DNA from: Istiophorus platypterus
Taxonomy: Eukaryota > Chordata > Actinopteri > Istiophoriformes > Istiophoridae
Assembly: GCA_016859345.1 (NCBI GenBank)
Contig: CM029121.1
Location: 23,616,843 to 23,680,842 of the forward strand
Direction of reading: 5' to 3'
DNA: 64,000 nt
This document shows positions 1 to 19,260 of the stretch, one piece after another. The notes beneath the pieces are model-generated. The model did not search any database. It was not told the origin of the DNA and saw only the letters and a list, made by a program, of their open reading frames with translations. How positions within the stretch are numbered: the first letter of the stretch is position 1; each line of letters starts with the position of its first letter. The position numbers were made by a program, and so were the translations under genes.

Positions 1-8913
<8,913 letters not shown>

Positions 8914-9456
8914 CGGCCGATCGAGCTAAGATAGACGCCGTTTAACAGGTCAAGGTCTACACGTTATCAGGTCTAGATGATTAACCAAACTCGTGCCGAA
9001 TCACCGGGGGGGGATTTGGTTCACTGAGAACTTGGCTGGCACCAAAGTCACAGTTGTTTTCTTCCTGGGCGTCGCGACGCTCTGGGAACAGTTCCTGCCT
9101 TTTGGAGCCAGTGGCTGCAAAAATTACACAATCTAACCTTATAACGTATAGACCTTGAGCATGGTGAGGCGACATTATTAGCCTCCCTCCTTTCACCCTC
9201 ACCATCAATGCACATGTAATTCCCCCTGGCTCAACTTTGCTTTTCGCACTTGGCGCGTCTCCCGCAGAGCGACTTCGTCCAGGCTCTGTTCGGGTCGTAA
9301 AAAGCAGCCGAGGGGGGAGAAAGCCACACACCGAGTGCATTTAGAGGTGGAAAGCATGAATGAAGGTGACTGATTGCTATTTCATTGTGTCCTTGCTTTG
9401 TATATTTCGTGCACTTTTTGGCAATGCTCTTCGGTATAATGCGTGACTGTGTAAGC

Positions 9457-9458
<2 letters not shown>

Positions 9459-9488
<30 letters not shown>
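9459..9488 (+). repeat. (GT)15 in scamp2 3' UTR
   Basis: Fifteen perfect GT units in the inferred 3' UTR. In RNA this is a UG repeat, the type of site bound by TDP-43 and CELF proteins. Confidence 0.9.
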
Positions 9489-9490
<2 letters not shown>

Positions 9491-9919
9491 CAGTGAGTGT
9501 GTGGGTGCAGTACGCTTGTGTTTTCCCACTCTGATGGTGGATCCTGCTCATGTAATATAAAATTAGATGATGTGTTATCTGTTTCTCATTGATTGGCCTT
9601 TTTTTCCCCCTTTCTTGAAAAGCATTAAGTTTGGAAAACTTTTTTGCTTTGTGTGCTGCAAATCTCAATCTAACAGGGAAGTAAACAGATAAATCATATA
9701 GTTAATTGTAATCTTGGTGGCCTTAGATTTTTGGATGTAACTTTTTACTGTAACTATTAATTTAAATATGGGGTCATTCATTAAATAAGAAATAATGCTA
9801 AAGTTGGGTTAGCAGCTTTCCCCACCACTTTCAGATTTTAATCTGAAGCTGTCTTTTTTTTTTTTTCTAATGTACCTTTGACTTGTGTCTGGAACCAAAC
9901 TTTTGCTGACTTTTTGTTA

Positions 9920-9977
9920 AAAAAACAAACAAACAAACAACCCCCCCCCCCACACACACACACACACACACACACAC
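9920..9977 (+). repeat. AAAC / poly-C / (CA)n compound repeat
   Basis: (AAAC)n, then ten or more C, then (CA)13, all in the inferred 3' UTR. Confidence 0.9.
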
Positions 9978-11071
9978 TGTGGTATCAGGAATTTGGTGAA
10001 AGTGTTTTATACTGAGTCTCACAGGACAGTTTCTCATCAGAGTGTTAAGCTTCACTTAATTTCATGCTTGTAAAGAGCAAATTTTAATTCTGTCTTGAAT
10101 TTAGAATGCGGAGAGAATGTAATTTTATTTCACTTTAGGGCAAATTTTCTTGCTAAAGCAATAAACTAATGTTTGTTTTTCTTTTTCTTTATCTGTATCA
10201 TATTAATGGGTTTTGAAGCAGCTTCAGTAACATGTTTGAGCACTGCCTTGTTTGGAAGGAAACCAAAGCAATACTGAGCATAAAAATGGAAAAAAAAAAC
10301 TGTTGCCAGTAAAATAAAAAATTTACACCAAGTAAGATTGCCAGCATTTTATACAGGCTGCTTCAATGGGTTGAGCTGATCCGATCAGAGACCTTCCCCT
10401 TGTTGATTTCCCTACTAACGGTAAATGCGGGAGGAGGAACGGTTCATTTTTTCCCCCAAAAGCAACAGCAGAAAATGCCGCAGAGGTTTTTTTTTTTTTC
10501 TTTTTCTTTTTTCCTCAGAGTTTATGGTGCACTAATGAGGTCTGATGGTCACGGGGTATGGGAGGAGAGGCAGGACGCGAATCCCACATTTCCCTGATGT
10601 GTGTCTGATTTGTAATTTTTCTGCCAGAGCAGCGTGAATTTGCCATTAACGCTTCCCGACCCTCCCGAGATCAGACTCAGTGTCTCATCGACACCACTAC
10701 GTAACGGAGGTGTCGCATTTTCACTGTTTTCCTATGGATCATTTCCCTTTTTGAAAGAATTTCAATCCTCTTCCTTATACCTCTACCACCAAGCTCTAAA
10801 TTATTTGTACACTGATGTATATTTTCTGTGTGATTTCTTATATGGGAAAACATGCATACGTGTGTTTTATTTGATGTACTGTTTTAAAACATCGGCTTGG
10901 GTGTAACATGTCGGCATTTCCTAGAGAACAACTGCGAACTCAGATAACATGTGTGACGTTCCTGCAGCGGATAAATCAATGACAGTACAAGACTTGTATT
11001 GATTCACACATCTCTGTATTACAAAAAGAGAGTTCAGTGCCTTCTGTATTTCAATATTGAATATAGCATCT

Positions 11072-11077
11072 AATAAA
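11072..11077 (+). promoter_or_regulatory. scamp2: Likely scamp2 poly(A) signal
   Basis: AATAAA followed within 50 bases by T-rich DNA (TGCTTTGCTTTC, then a long T run), the usual arrangement of a cleavage signal with downstream element. It is the last such signal before clear intergenic sequence. Upstream AATAAA at 10,160-10,165 and 10,313-10,318 are alternatives. Confidence 0.6.
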
Positions 11078-12407
11078 AAATGCTTTGCTTTCATTTAAAG
11101 CTGTTAAATGTTTTTTTTCCCCCCTTTACTTTATCACAATCCTTATATCTTTACAAACACTCTATATGCCTACAATTCTAAACATGAACAGGAAATCTCA
11201 GGAAATCTTTGTGGGAGAATGGAGGCTCTGATGCTTTTACTTTATCTTTGCAGTTGATCTAACCGTCAATCTTTGGTATTTCTGCACTGGTGATATAATT
11301 AATCATCATTTATGTTTCACCATCATTCTGTTCTTGTAAAAATTTGTTCTGTGCACCTTAAAATACGAGAAGCGCTGTTTCGGGTCACTTGAATGTGTTA
11401 GTGTTGCAAAAGTAGAAGGCATTTTTGTTTTTTTTAAATATTGATCGTCCACAAGGGGGAGCTATTTGGTCATTATCAGACCTGCACCGTCTTAAATCTA
11501 TGATCTTGATACATTTGCGTTCTCCAAATATTTACTCCGTTTCCCTTTAATACTTTAAATACTGTCTATTATACTGTAAATTAGAATAATTTACAGTATA
11601 AGCTTGAGCTTGAATGTGGCACAGGACTCCTCCACGAGGCCTAATAATTAGCAAATAATCCAGGACCCAGAGTGGCTGATGTTTTACTTTAGTGGTTCAA
11701 ATAATTTCAGGTGTTTATAATTTATCAAATTACCAAAAGCAGCGAAGATTAATGACTGTGTGACTGTTGGGGCCCCTCGGGATCTGGGGCCCTTGGGCAG
11801 CTGCCCCAGCTGGTAACCCAGCCCCGCCAGTTCAGGCTCTGGCAGACTCTCGGTTCCTCTTTCCTCAAAGTTGACTGAAAGGATGCAGCCGGCAGAAACA
11901 CAGATGCACGCTCTGATAGGAGTAAATGTGAAACCACATCCGCCATGAACCACTTGGAGAACCACAAGCCAAAGCTTTTAGGAACGGCCCCCGCAGGCGC
12001 CCGCAGGCCCCCGACCTGAACATCACTGACTATGTGGGTGGATCTTAAACACGCTGTGTGCACGAGACAAACTAAAACCATCTCAGAGCTTAAAGTGGCT
12101 GAAAATTCATAAAATCAGGAGAAAGACTCTTCGCCGGCTTCAAAAAAAAAAACAAAAAACAAAACATTCACTAAAATTGTGGAATTTGCCCAGAATCAAA
12201 ACTTTCGCCTAAAGCTGCATCACTTGTATGAGAAAAAACATGTCAGACCAAACTTTTCAGATGTTACTTGTCTTCTTTTTTCTTGTGAATTACTGAATAA
12301 TCCCTTTAGTGCTCTTAAGTAGAGCTGCAGGGCTGGTACCAGGTTGACATCTGTTAACTTCAGCCAGAAAAATCCATGATAATACAGATTTCTGCTAATT
12401 TTTCTTG

Positions 12408-12422
12408 CCGGTAGGTGGCACT
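12408..12422 (+). promoter_or_regulatory. CTCF-like motif
   Basis: CCGGTAGGTGGCACT matches CCASYAGRKGGCRSY at 14 of 15 positions, differing only at position 3. Occupancy cannot be judged from sequence. Confidence 0.45.
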
Positions 12423-13459
12423 GGTTGGACTGGAACTGCAGGAAGCTGCACAGCTGGATGAGTTTATCTGGTATCAGAGGGCTTCACATCAATTAACCCT
12501 GTTATTTAGCTGATGTGTTTATGTGTTGTTGAGCTGGAACGTCTGTCCTTAGCCGGAAATTAAAAAAAATATATACAAATGAAACAACAGTTGAACATGT
12601 GGTAGACTGCACACTCATCATCATCAGCCAAAGATGATTTTCTCATCTTTAGGACTTTTTTTTTTTTTTCCCTGTCAGTTTCTTCCTCCAGCTTCACTTC
12701 AAGAGGGTCAGAAGAGACTGGACAGAAGATGCTTAAGGAGAGGAAGACCTCTGTGACCGCTCTGTGTCTGCGGTGACACAGAAAGGCTGTGGGGCATCTG
12801 CGCCGACACTTAAACCGCTGCCTCGACCATCTGCCCGTCGAGCCTCTGCCTCTTTCTCCAGGCTGGAGCTCAGAGAGGCTGCCGCTTCTCCACATAAAAC
12901 ACAAGCACAATCGTACGGTTGCGAAATTGTGCAGCGTCACTCTTCCCCGCAACACTTGAGCTGGAGACGGTCACACTTTGAAAGAGACCGTAGCCACTGA
13001 ATATTCACATCTGTCGCCGGATTGGTCATGTTTTTTGGTCAACCACACAGATGTGCTAAAAATCGGTATTTTTATTCATAAATCAAGGTTTCTCGTGGAC
13101 GCTACAGGGGATTTAAAAGAAAAAAAAAACATGTATTGCTGACAAAGTGTCAGTAATGAGAGAGAAGGAAAGGTCACATCCCAGTGGGTTATCTCAAGCA
13201 TACTAATTACCTAACAATCTAATTACAAACGCATGGGTTACCCTAACAAACCACAGTGTGGGGTCTGAGATACTGGTTTAGCAGTGGGTGACTTTATGTG
13301 ATTTGTTTCACGCGTCCTGATCTCATTTTCCACCTCAGTCACATCCCTGAGCATTGTTCATCTCGTGCTATGGAATAAATCTGATCATAAAACCTAAATT
13401 GCCATTTTAATGCCTCAAATGCCAAAGTCTGAAAAAAGTGCCACATCCATAATATTTCT

Positions 13460-13850
13460 TAAGAGCAAAAGTATTCAGCAAAATGTAGTTCAAGTATCAG
13501 AAGTAAAAGTATTCATTATTTTCAAGGTGTTATTTTCAGTAATAATACACTGAACTATCTACTATTAATAATTAATGTTTTAATTTGTCAATTTATAGGC
13601 TCATTATGTGCTTTGCATTTAAAATCTTCAGCTGAACAGTAGCTAAACCTGCCAAATAAATGTAGGGGAGTAAAAAGTACAATATTTCCCACTGAGATGT
13701 TGTGAAGTGTAAGTATAAAGTAGCTTACGATGAAAATCACAAGTAAAATGATCTCAAACTGTACCAGCACAGTGCTTGACTATTATAGGTATTTGGTCAA
13801 AGTCTTGATACTTGTACTAGATGGAGATTACCTGAAACCATTGCATTTCA
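13460..13850. repeat. Degenerate dispersed fish repeat, copy 1
   Basis: AT-rich segment with strings such as GGGGAGTAAAAAGTACAAT and GTATAAAGTAGC, typical of a repeat I recall from percomorph genomes and related to 17,220-17,590 and, inverted, 37,138-37,475. The class is unknown. Confidence 0.5.
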
Positions 13851-14449
13851 TTGCATTACATTTTTTCCTATTTTATTCCAACATTTTCTCATTTTATTCT
13901 CCCATACATTTGTGGTAACATCTAATACTTTCACGGCTCATTATACTAAAGTCAAACCCACATTTTTATGAAGCTTTTTGAACTTTGAATAATTTATACA
14001 GAATACAGATGTATTAGATACAGATGTACAGAATATATTGAATTAATTTTATCCTAAAACTGAGGAACCAGTCTGTTGATTGGTGGTACAAGTGGTACTG
14101 TAAATTGTGGTACAAGGATTAAGATGTTCTCAGTTTTAAAAACTGCCAAAAAAAAAAAAATCTCTGTGATGAGCCTGATCCTGGGGTGAATAATGAGAAT
14201 TAGTTTTTAAATATGTAAAAATCAGTACTGACACCTTTATCCATAAAAGTGCCCAATGCAACTGTTACCTCTGGGGTTCTGGCTCAGCTTCGCGGCTCCT
14301 TCGTCCCTCTTCCCCTCTGTTCCAGCAGAAAAGAACCGACCTGAGGCTGCACACCGCGGCAGGTCCGATGCCTTCCCCCCGGTTCCACGGACGCATCGTG
14401 GGTTACGTCATCGTACCGGCTCGGAGCGAGCCGGGGTCCTGGTCTGTTA

Positions 14450-14464
14450 CCACTAGAGGGAAGC
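14450..14464 (+). promoter_or_regulatory. CTCF-like motif
   Basis: CCACTAGAGGGAAGC matches CCASYAGRKGGCRSY at 14 of 15 positions, with A for C at position 12. It lies in a locally GC-rich block midway between scamp2 and map1a. Confidence 0.5.
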
Positions 14465-15663
14465 ACGGCCGTGGTGCAGGCGCTCCGAGGACTGAAGTGC
14501 TGACTCACTGTCGGAGAGACCTGCAGCAAAAAGGGAGACATATGGTTTGACTCTACACTGCTACTGCACACAGCTATACGCCGTTTGTTTTGATTTTCTG
14601 ACTGTCTCTCCTGCAAACAAAGCGGACGGGAGCCTAATGATATGAACTGTTTAACGCAATTCCATCTATTGCAAGATAAATGGGCTCAAATCATGTTTTT
14701 ATTAGATGAGACCCCTTAAATGGCACAATTGGGCTATTTGAAATTTGCACCAGACATACTAAAGAATACAACACATGAAAAAGGCCACGAATACTGTGAG
14801 GGTATTTAACCCGTCACCTTCAAATCTGAGTGTGTGCGGGCTCCCGCATGAAGCCACCTCCTGCCATGAACTGGAAGGGTAAATTAAAGGCTCGGGATCA
14901 CATGTGCGGCCCAGCAGAAGCCGGCATGGACCCCTTTATTATCCCCCTCAGTGTGGGGCGGACGGCTGACGCTGGGACGCCCTCTGCCACACAGTGGAAC
15001 GTGCCGGGCTCAAGGTTAACCAGGAGAAAAGCTGAGCGAGCAGCGGCTCTCCGAGAAGAAAGGGGGCTATTTTAAGACTGTTTCTTCATCCGCTCTCCCT
15101 CTTTATCGATGCACCCTGATGTGTGCGCGTGCCTAAAAAGGAAGTTGGAGCTGTGAAGAAGAAACTGTCCTTTAATTTTCTAAAGATTATTTCAATGAGC
15201 CCTCCTCATTCGGTGCACAAGACTGACTACATTCATACACCATCTGAATCCCGAACGCAAAACCCGATTCGCGTTTGGAGTAATCTAATCCTGCTTTGCT
15301 TGTAAATCCTGCTAGACGCGATGTGTACGGTCTTTTCCATAAAATGTCTTGTTCCGTAGCGTCTTTATTGTTACGCCCAAGCCGTCGGATTCAGGTAAAC
15401 ATTAGCTCAGATTCAATGAAATGCTGGAGCTTCAAGGCTCAATTTTATTTATTTTACTAATTTAATCTTTAAAAGGAAAGATACAGCACAGGGTGCAAGA
15501 ATATACATTCTTGAGAAAAAAAAATTACATCAAAAATAATAATAGAAGGAACCATATTGATATTGCTGGATGCCAGGGAGTGTATCAGTGCATCGCGAGG
15601 CCTCTATCTGGTGCAACAAAACCAGGGGGGATAATGTTCCTGTGCCACTGCACTGAAACAAAC

Positions 15664-16023
15664 ACAAATGTGTTAGGTCCATACAGGTAGAACCAATGTG
15701 GTCTAATACAACAGTCCTGCAATAAATCCTCCATTCGTTAAGGTTATAAAGCTCAGTATCTGAGGATACTATTTTTAGAGAGGTGCCGATTAGACTGTTT
15801 GATCATTTCTGGAGGAGGCAGTTTGTGCCGCTGCTGAACCGCATTATGCTGCGAGGTTTGTCTGTTATCCAGCCTTCCAGCTCCAATATTAATGGGGTGG
15901 ACGAAATAATAGAAGCATCTGTCCAAACGATGGGACAGAGTTCGACGGGACCACCGGCTTTTCGCAGGACTGTGGCTTAAGTCTGAGTTAGTTATGTAAA
16001 CCCAATAAACAGGCAGCTGAGTG
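15664..16023. mobile_element. MITE-like element, copy 1
   Basis: The right end CCCAATAAACAGGCAGCTGA resembles the right end of the better preserved element at 31,445-31,740 (TAATAAACTGGAAGCTGA), and the left end has the inverted form GTTAGGTCCATACAGGTAGA. The interior (ACAACAGTCCTGCAATAAAT) belongs to the same family as I remember it. Confidence 0.55.
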
Positions 16024-16399
16024 CTGCATTGACTCAAACATTAAGTAAATGAGTGGGTGTTGCATTAAGAGGCTGTTCTTTTATGGGATATTCGTGGCCC
16101 TTAGTGTTGGTAGGACTGATTTAACCTGTCGACAGCCGAGTGTTCATGTTTTGACTGTGCAGGTAAAGGCCCTCAGGTGTGGCGGTCCCTTCACCTTTCT
16201 CCACAAAAATACTGCCCCAGAGAACCGTCTGCCGGAAACGTGGTGTCACAGAATATCACGCTAGGAAAATAATTAATAAGTAAATAAATAAAAATGAAAT
16301 GAGGGGGAACAAAAAAGACACTTAAAACAGCCAGAGAAAGTGTTTTACCGGGTCTCAAAGCTCTTTTTAAGCGTGTAGCTACTCGGCTGAATAACAGAC

Positions 16400-16950
16400 A
16401 GCGTTAGCTTGACTCTAAAACTTACCTGAACTAGCCGCGCACAGGTGAGGTTACTGCTTCCCCGGGAGCGATTTAAAACAGCGTGGCCGACTTGTATTTG
16501 AGAAAGGGCTCCAATGATGAGGACTAGATGGTAAATGTGGTAGATCTACCCCGTGTAAAACCCCCAAGCTCTGAATGAAAGGAGCAGCCCGAGCGTTGGG
16601 TTTGTAGCATGCTAGCGTTAGCCTCGGCCCGTCGCTCACGTAGTGCTCCGTAGGCAAAACTTAGCAACTGCCAAGTTCATGTTCCCGTCCTGTTATCCGG
16701 CACGTTTCCTTCTTTAAATATACTTTATTGATAGAGTAGTTGTGTATTTGTGTCAGGGGTTATAATATTAAGTGTCCGCTTCGTAGCAGACGTTTAAATC
16801 CAAACTTTTCAGCCTCAGTTGGTCTTTATTCATCAGCCCCTCTAAGCCGCATGCTAACGCTAGCTAGGTGCGGCAGGTAGTTAGCTAGCAGCGGTCGCCG
16901 CAGCCTGTGCAAATATCGCATTTAAAGTTCGGTTTTGGTTCCAGGGAAAC
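16400..16950 (-). promoter_or_regulatory. CpG-rich block, possible divergent promoter and non-coding exon
   Basis: The block has many CpGs and repeated GCTAGC/GCTAAC strings, as teleost promoter regions often do. Read on the minus strand there is a good donor, TTCAG|GTAAGT, with its last exon base at 16,426. No coding exon is seen further left on that strand, so a non-coding transcript or nothing at all are both possible. Confidence 0.25.
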
Positions 16951-17219
16951 ATCTAATAGTCCCGTTTAGACGGGGGGTATCTGTGAGGTGACTAAAAATG
17001 CCGTTGGATGTATAACCCGGGTAAAATAACGGGTAAAATCTAACGTTCATGTGTCTCTACCAAGGATTTCCTGTGCAACGCCACGCAGGTAAAAGACGCA
17101 ATAGCACGATGGAAAAGTTCTCAGTTAAACACTAAAAACCCCGCATTTCAAATTTTGCAACATCGGCATCGAAATATAATTAAACTACCAAACGTAAATA
17201 TGCAATATGGCCATTTCAC

Positions 17220-17590
17220 ATCCATGTATAATAGTGGATAATAGCCACTGATGCATTAATGTGCGCATCACTTGTAATGTTGCAGCTGGAAAAGGTGGAG
17301 TCAGTTTTAACAACCTCGTGTGTCCTTGGGAAATTTAATCGGTTTTTAAAAATGCGTTTTATTTTACATTATGAACTCTCATATATATATCAATTATATC
17401 CATATAATTCCATGATTCATGCTAATTCGAGTTACTTTATTTACTGCTAGGTAGCTTGTGAATTTTCCCCCTATGATCAATACAGTCTTATTCTATGGTT
17501 TATATTTTGTCTTATTGATCAGAATCTGAAGAGTATCCCCGATCAGAATTTATCAAATGAATGTAGTGAAGTAAAAATATTGAAAAAAGA
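17220..17590. repeat. Degenerate dispersed fish repeat, copy 2
   Basis: Contains GATGCATTAATG, GTTGCAGCTGGAAAAGGTGG and TTTTAACAACC, which pair with the inverted strings TTTACCAGCTGCAAC and TAATGCATCC in 37,138-37,475. Copy 1 is at 13,460-13,850. Confidence 0.6.
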
Positions 17591-17887
17591 AAACCAAAAC
17601 ACATTCACCTCTGAGTTGTAGTGAATTGGCAGAAAATGGGAATACTCAAATAAAGAAAGGAATATCTCAAAACTTTACTCAAGCATGGTGCCCCCCCCCA
17701 CAAGAGTTACTGTAGCTCTATTAAAACCCGACAAAGCATTAAAATAGATTTCAGAGTGGTATATATATCGTTATCTTCTGTAGTTAAAACAAATAACACT
17801 GAAAACAACCTCACCTGACAGCTCCATTCACCTCAACAGTCGCCAAAGGGCTCTTATTTTGAAGCCCCCACCGGAAACAAAACTTTT

Positions 17888-18898
17888 TAGTAATATCTGT
17901 CACCTCGCCCCCCCTCCCTCCCTCACCTCCCTCATCCTCCCTCATCCTGCCTCCTTCACCCCCCCACCTCCCTCAACCCTCCCTCACCTCCTTCCCTCAC
18001 CCCTCCCTCACCCTCCTTCACCCCCCACCTCCCTCAACCCTCCCTCACCTCCTTCCCTCACCCCTCCCTCACCCTCCTTCACCCCCCACCTCCCTCAACC
18101 CTCCCTCACCTCCTTCCCTCACCCCTCCCTGACCCTCCTTCACCCCCCACCTCCCTCCCCCCTCCCTCACGTCCCTTACCCCTCCCTCACCCTCTCTCAC
18201 CCCTCCCTCACCTCCCTCAACCCTCTCTCACCTCCCTCCCTCACCCTCCCTCCCTCACCCCCCACCTCCCTCCCTTCCCTCCCTTCCCTCCCTCCCCTCC
18301 CTCCCCTCCCTCCCTCCCCTCCCCCTCCCTCACCTCCTTCACCCCCACCTCCCCTCACCTCCCTCCCTCCCCTCCCTCACCCCTCCCTCCCTCCCCTCCC
18401 CTCCCCCTCCCTCCCCCTCCCCCTCCCTCCCCTCCCCTCCCTCACCTCCCTCCCTCCCTCCCCCTCCCTCCCCTCCCCTCCCTGATCCTCCCTCCCCTCC
18501 TCCCTCCCTCACCTCCCCTCCCCCTCCCTCCCTCCCTCACCCCTCCCCTCCCTCCCCCCTCCCTCACCCTCTCTCACCCTCCCTCCCTCCCTGATCCTCC
18601 CTCACCTCCCTCCCCCTCCCTCCCCTCCCCCTCCCTCCCACCCCTCCCTCCCCTCCCTCCTCCCTCCCCTCCCTCCTCCCCTCCCTCCCCTCCCCTCCCT
18701 CCCCTCCCCCCTCCCCTCCCCTCCCTCCCCTCCCCTCCTCCCTCCCTCCTCCCTCCCCCTCCCTCCCTCCCCTCCCCTCCCCTCACCCCTCCCTCCCCTC
18801 CCTCACCCTCCCTCACCTCCCTCCCTCCCTGATCCTCCCTCTCCTTCCCTCCCTGATCCTCCCTCTCCTCCCTCACCCTCCCTCCCTCACCTCACCTC
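17888..18898 (+). repeat. Kilobase polypyrimidine tract (CCCTC-rich satellite)
   Basis: About 1 kb of C and T, with A mainly in CAC or TCA and only about seven G on the + strand. The first part is a 61-bp higher-order tandem repeat (about 17,953-18,150, roughly three units: CCTCAACCCTCCCTCACC, then TTCCCTCACC and TTCACCCCCC). The rest is irregular CCCTC/CCCCTC units. The complementary strand is a string of GGGAGGG motifs. The tract ends about 40 bases before the map1a start codon. Confidence 0.95.
17953..18150 (+). repeat. 61-bp tandem repeat inside the polypyrimidine tract
   Basis: Successive copies of the block beginning CCTTCACCCCCCACCTCCC recur at a 61-base interval, about three times, with near-identity. 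The last copy has TGACC for TCACC. Confidence 0.9.
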
Positions 18899-19260
18899 AG
18901 CAGACTCTTCCCCCATCGCTCACACCGGTGGTTGTCATGGCGATGGAGTCGGGCTCGGCGTCGGCTCCGGGGGTTGTTGCCATGGAGATCCCGGTGCGAC
19001 GTGCGCTCCCGGTGGTGGAGGAGGACGAGGGCTTCAGCGCGTCGCCGCCGTCAACGCTGCCGCCGCCGCCGGGGTCCGAGGAGCCGCTGCGTTACCGCCG
19101 GGCCGCGGGGAGACGGCGGCGAGGCTCGCCGTTCAACCGGGGCTCCTACTACATGCTGATCGTGATCGGGGAGATCGGCACGGAGCAGCAGCTGGAAGCC
19201 GCCAGGGCGCAGACGGAGCGCGGTGAGTGACGGACGGACCCGGCCTCTGCGGAGACGCGC
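18895..19260 (+). promoter_or_regulatory. map1a: CpG island over the map1a first exon
   Basis: A sharp rise in CpG density spans the start codon and donor site, in contrast with the AT-rich surroundings. There is no TATA box at a convincing distance. A CpG-island promoter next to the polypyrimidine tract is inferred; the transcription start is not visible. Confidence 0.6.
18937..19222 (+). CDS. map1a: map1a coding exon 1
   Basis: CpG-dense exon starting GTCATGG and ending GAGCGCG|GTGAGT. It encodes 95 residues plus one base. The N-terminal 70 residues are low-complexity and look lineage-specific; the last 25 are conserved in the MAP1 family. Confidence 0.85.

Larger units (their letters stand above)
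8914..11100 (+). other. scamp2: scamp2 3' untranslated region (inferred)
   Basis: From the stop codon to just past the last convincing AATAAA (11,072-11,077), about 2.2 kb with no further coding exon. It contains (GT)15 at 9459-9488, an AAAC/poly-C/(CA)n stretch at 9920-9977 and earlier AATAAA hexamers at 10,160 and 10,313, so alternative 3' ends are possible. The end is inferred from sequence only. Confidence 0.65.
11101..17887. other. Intergenic region between scamp2 and map1a
   Basis: No conserved coding exon is seen on either strand. It holds three + strand CTCF-like motifs (11,449, 12,408, 14,450), a GC-rich block at 14,270-14,520, a CpG-rich block at 16,400-16,950 and several degenerate fish repeats listed separately. 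A GC-rich stretch at 11,760-12,030 is open in two minus-strand frames but resembles no family I know. Confidence 0.7.

Noticed and set aside
11684..12081. Overlapping minus-strand frames just downstream of scamp2, suspected neighbouring gene
   Set aside because: No conserved motif, splice structure or poly(A) signal on that strand supports a gene.
17859..18485. 208-codon open frame rich in Pro, Ser and Leu
   Set aside because: It is a direct reading of the CCCTC satellite; every frame of that tract stays open because T/C codons are rarely stops.
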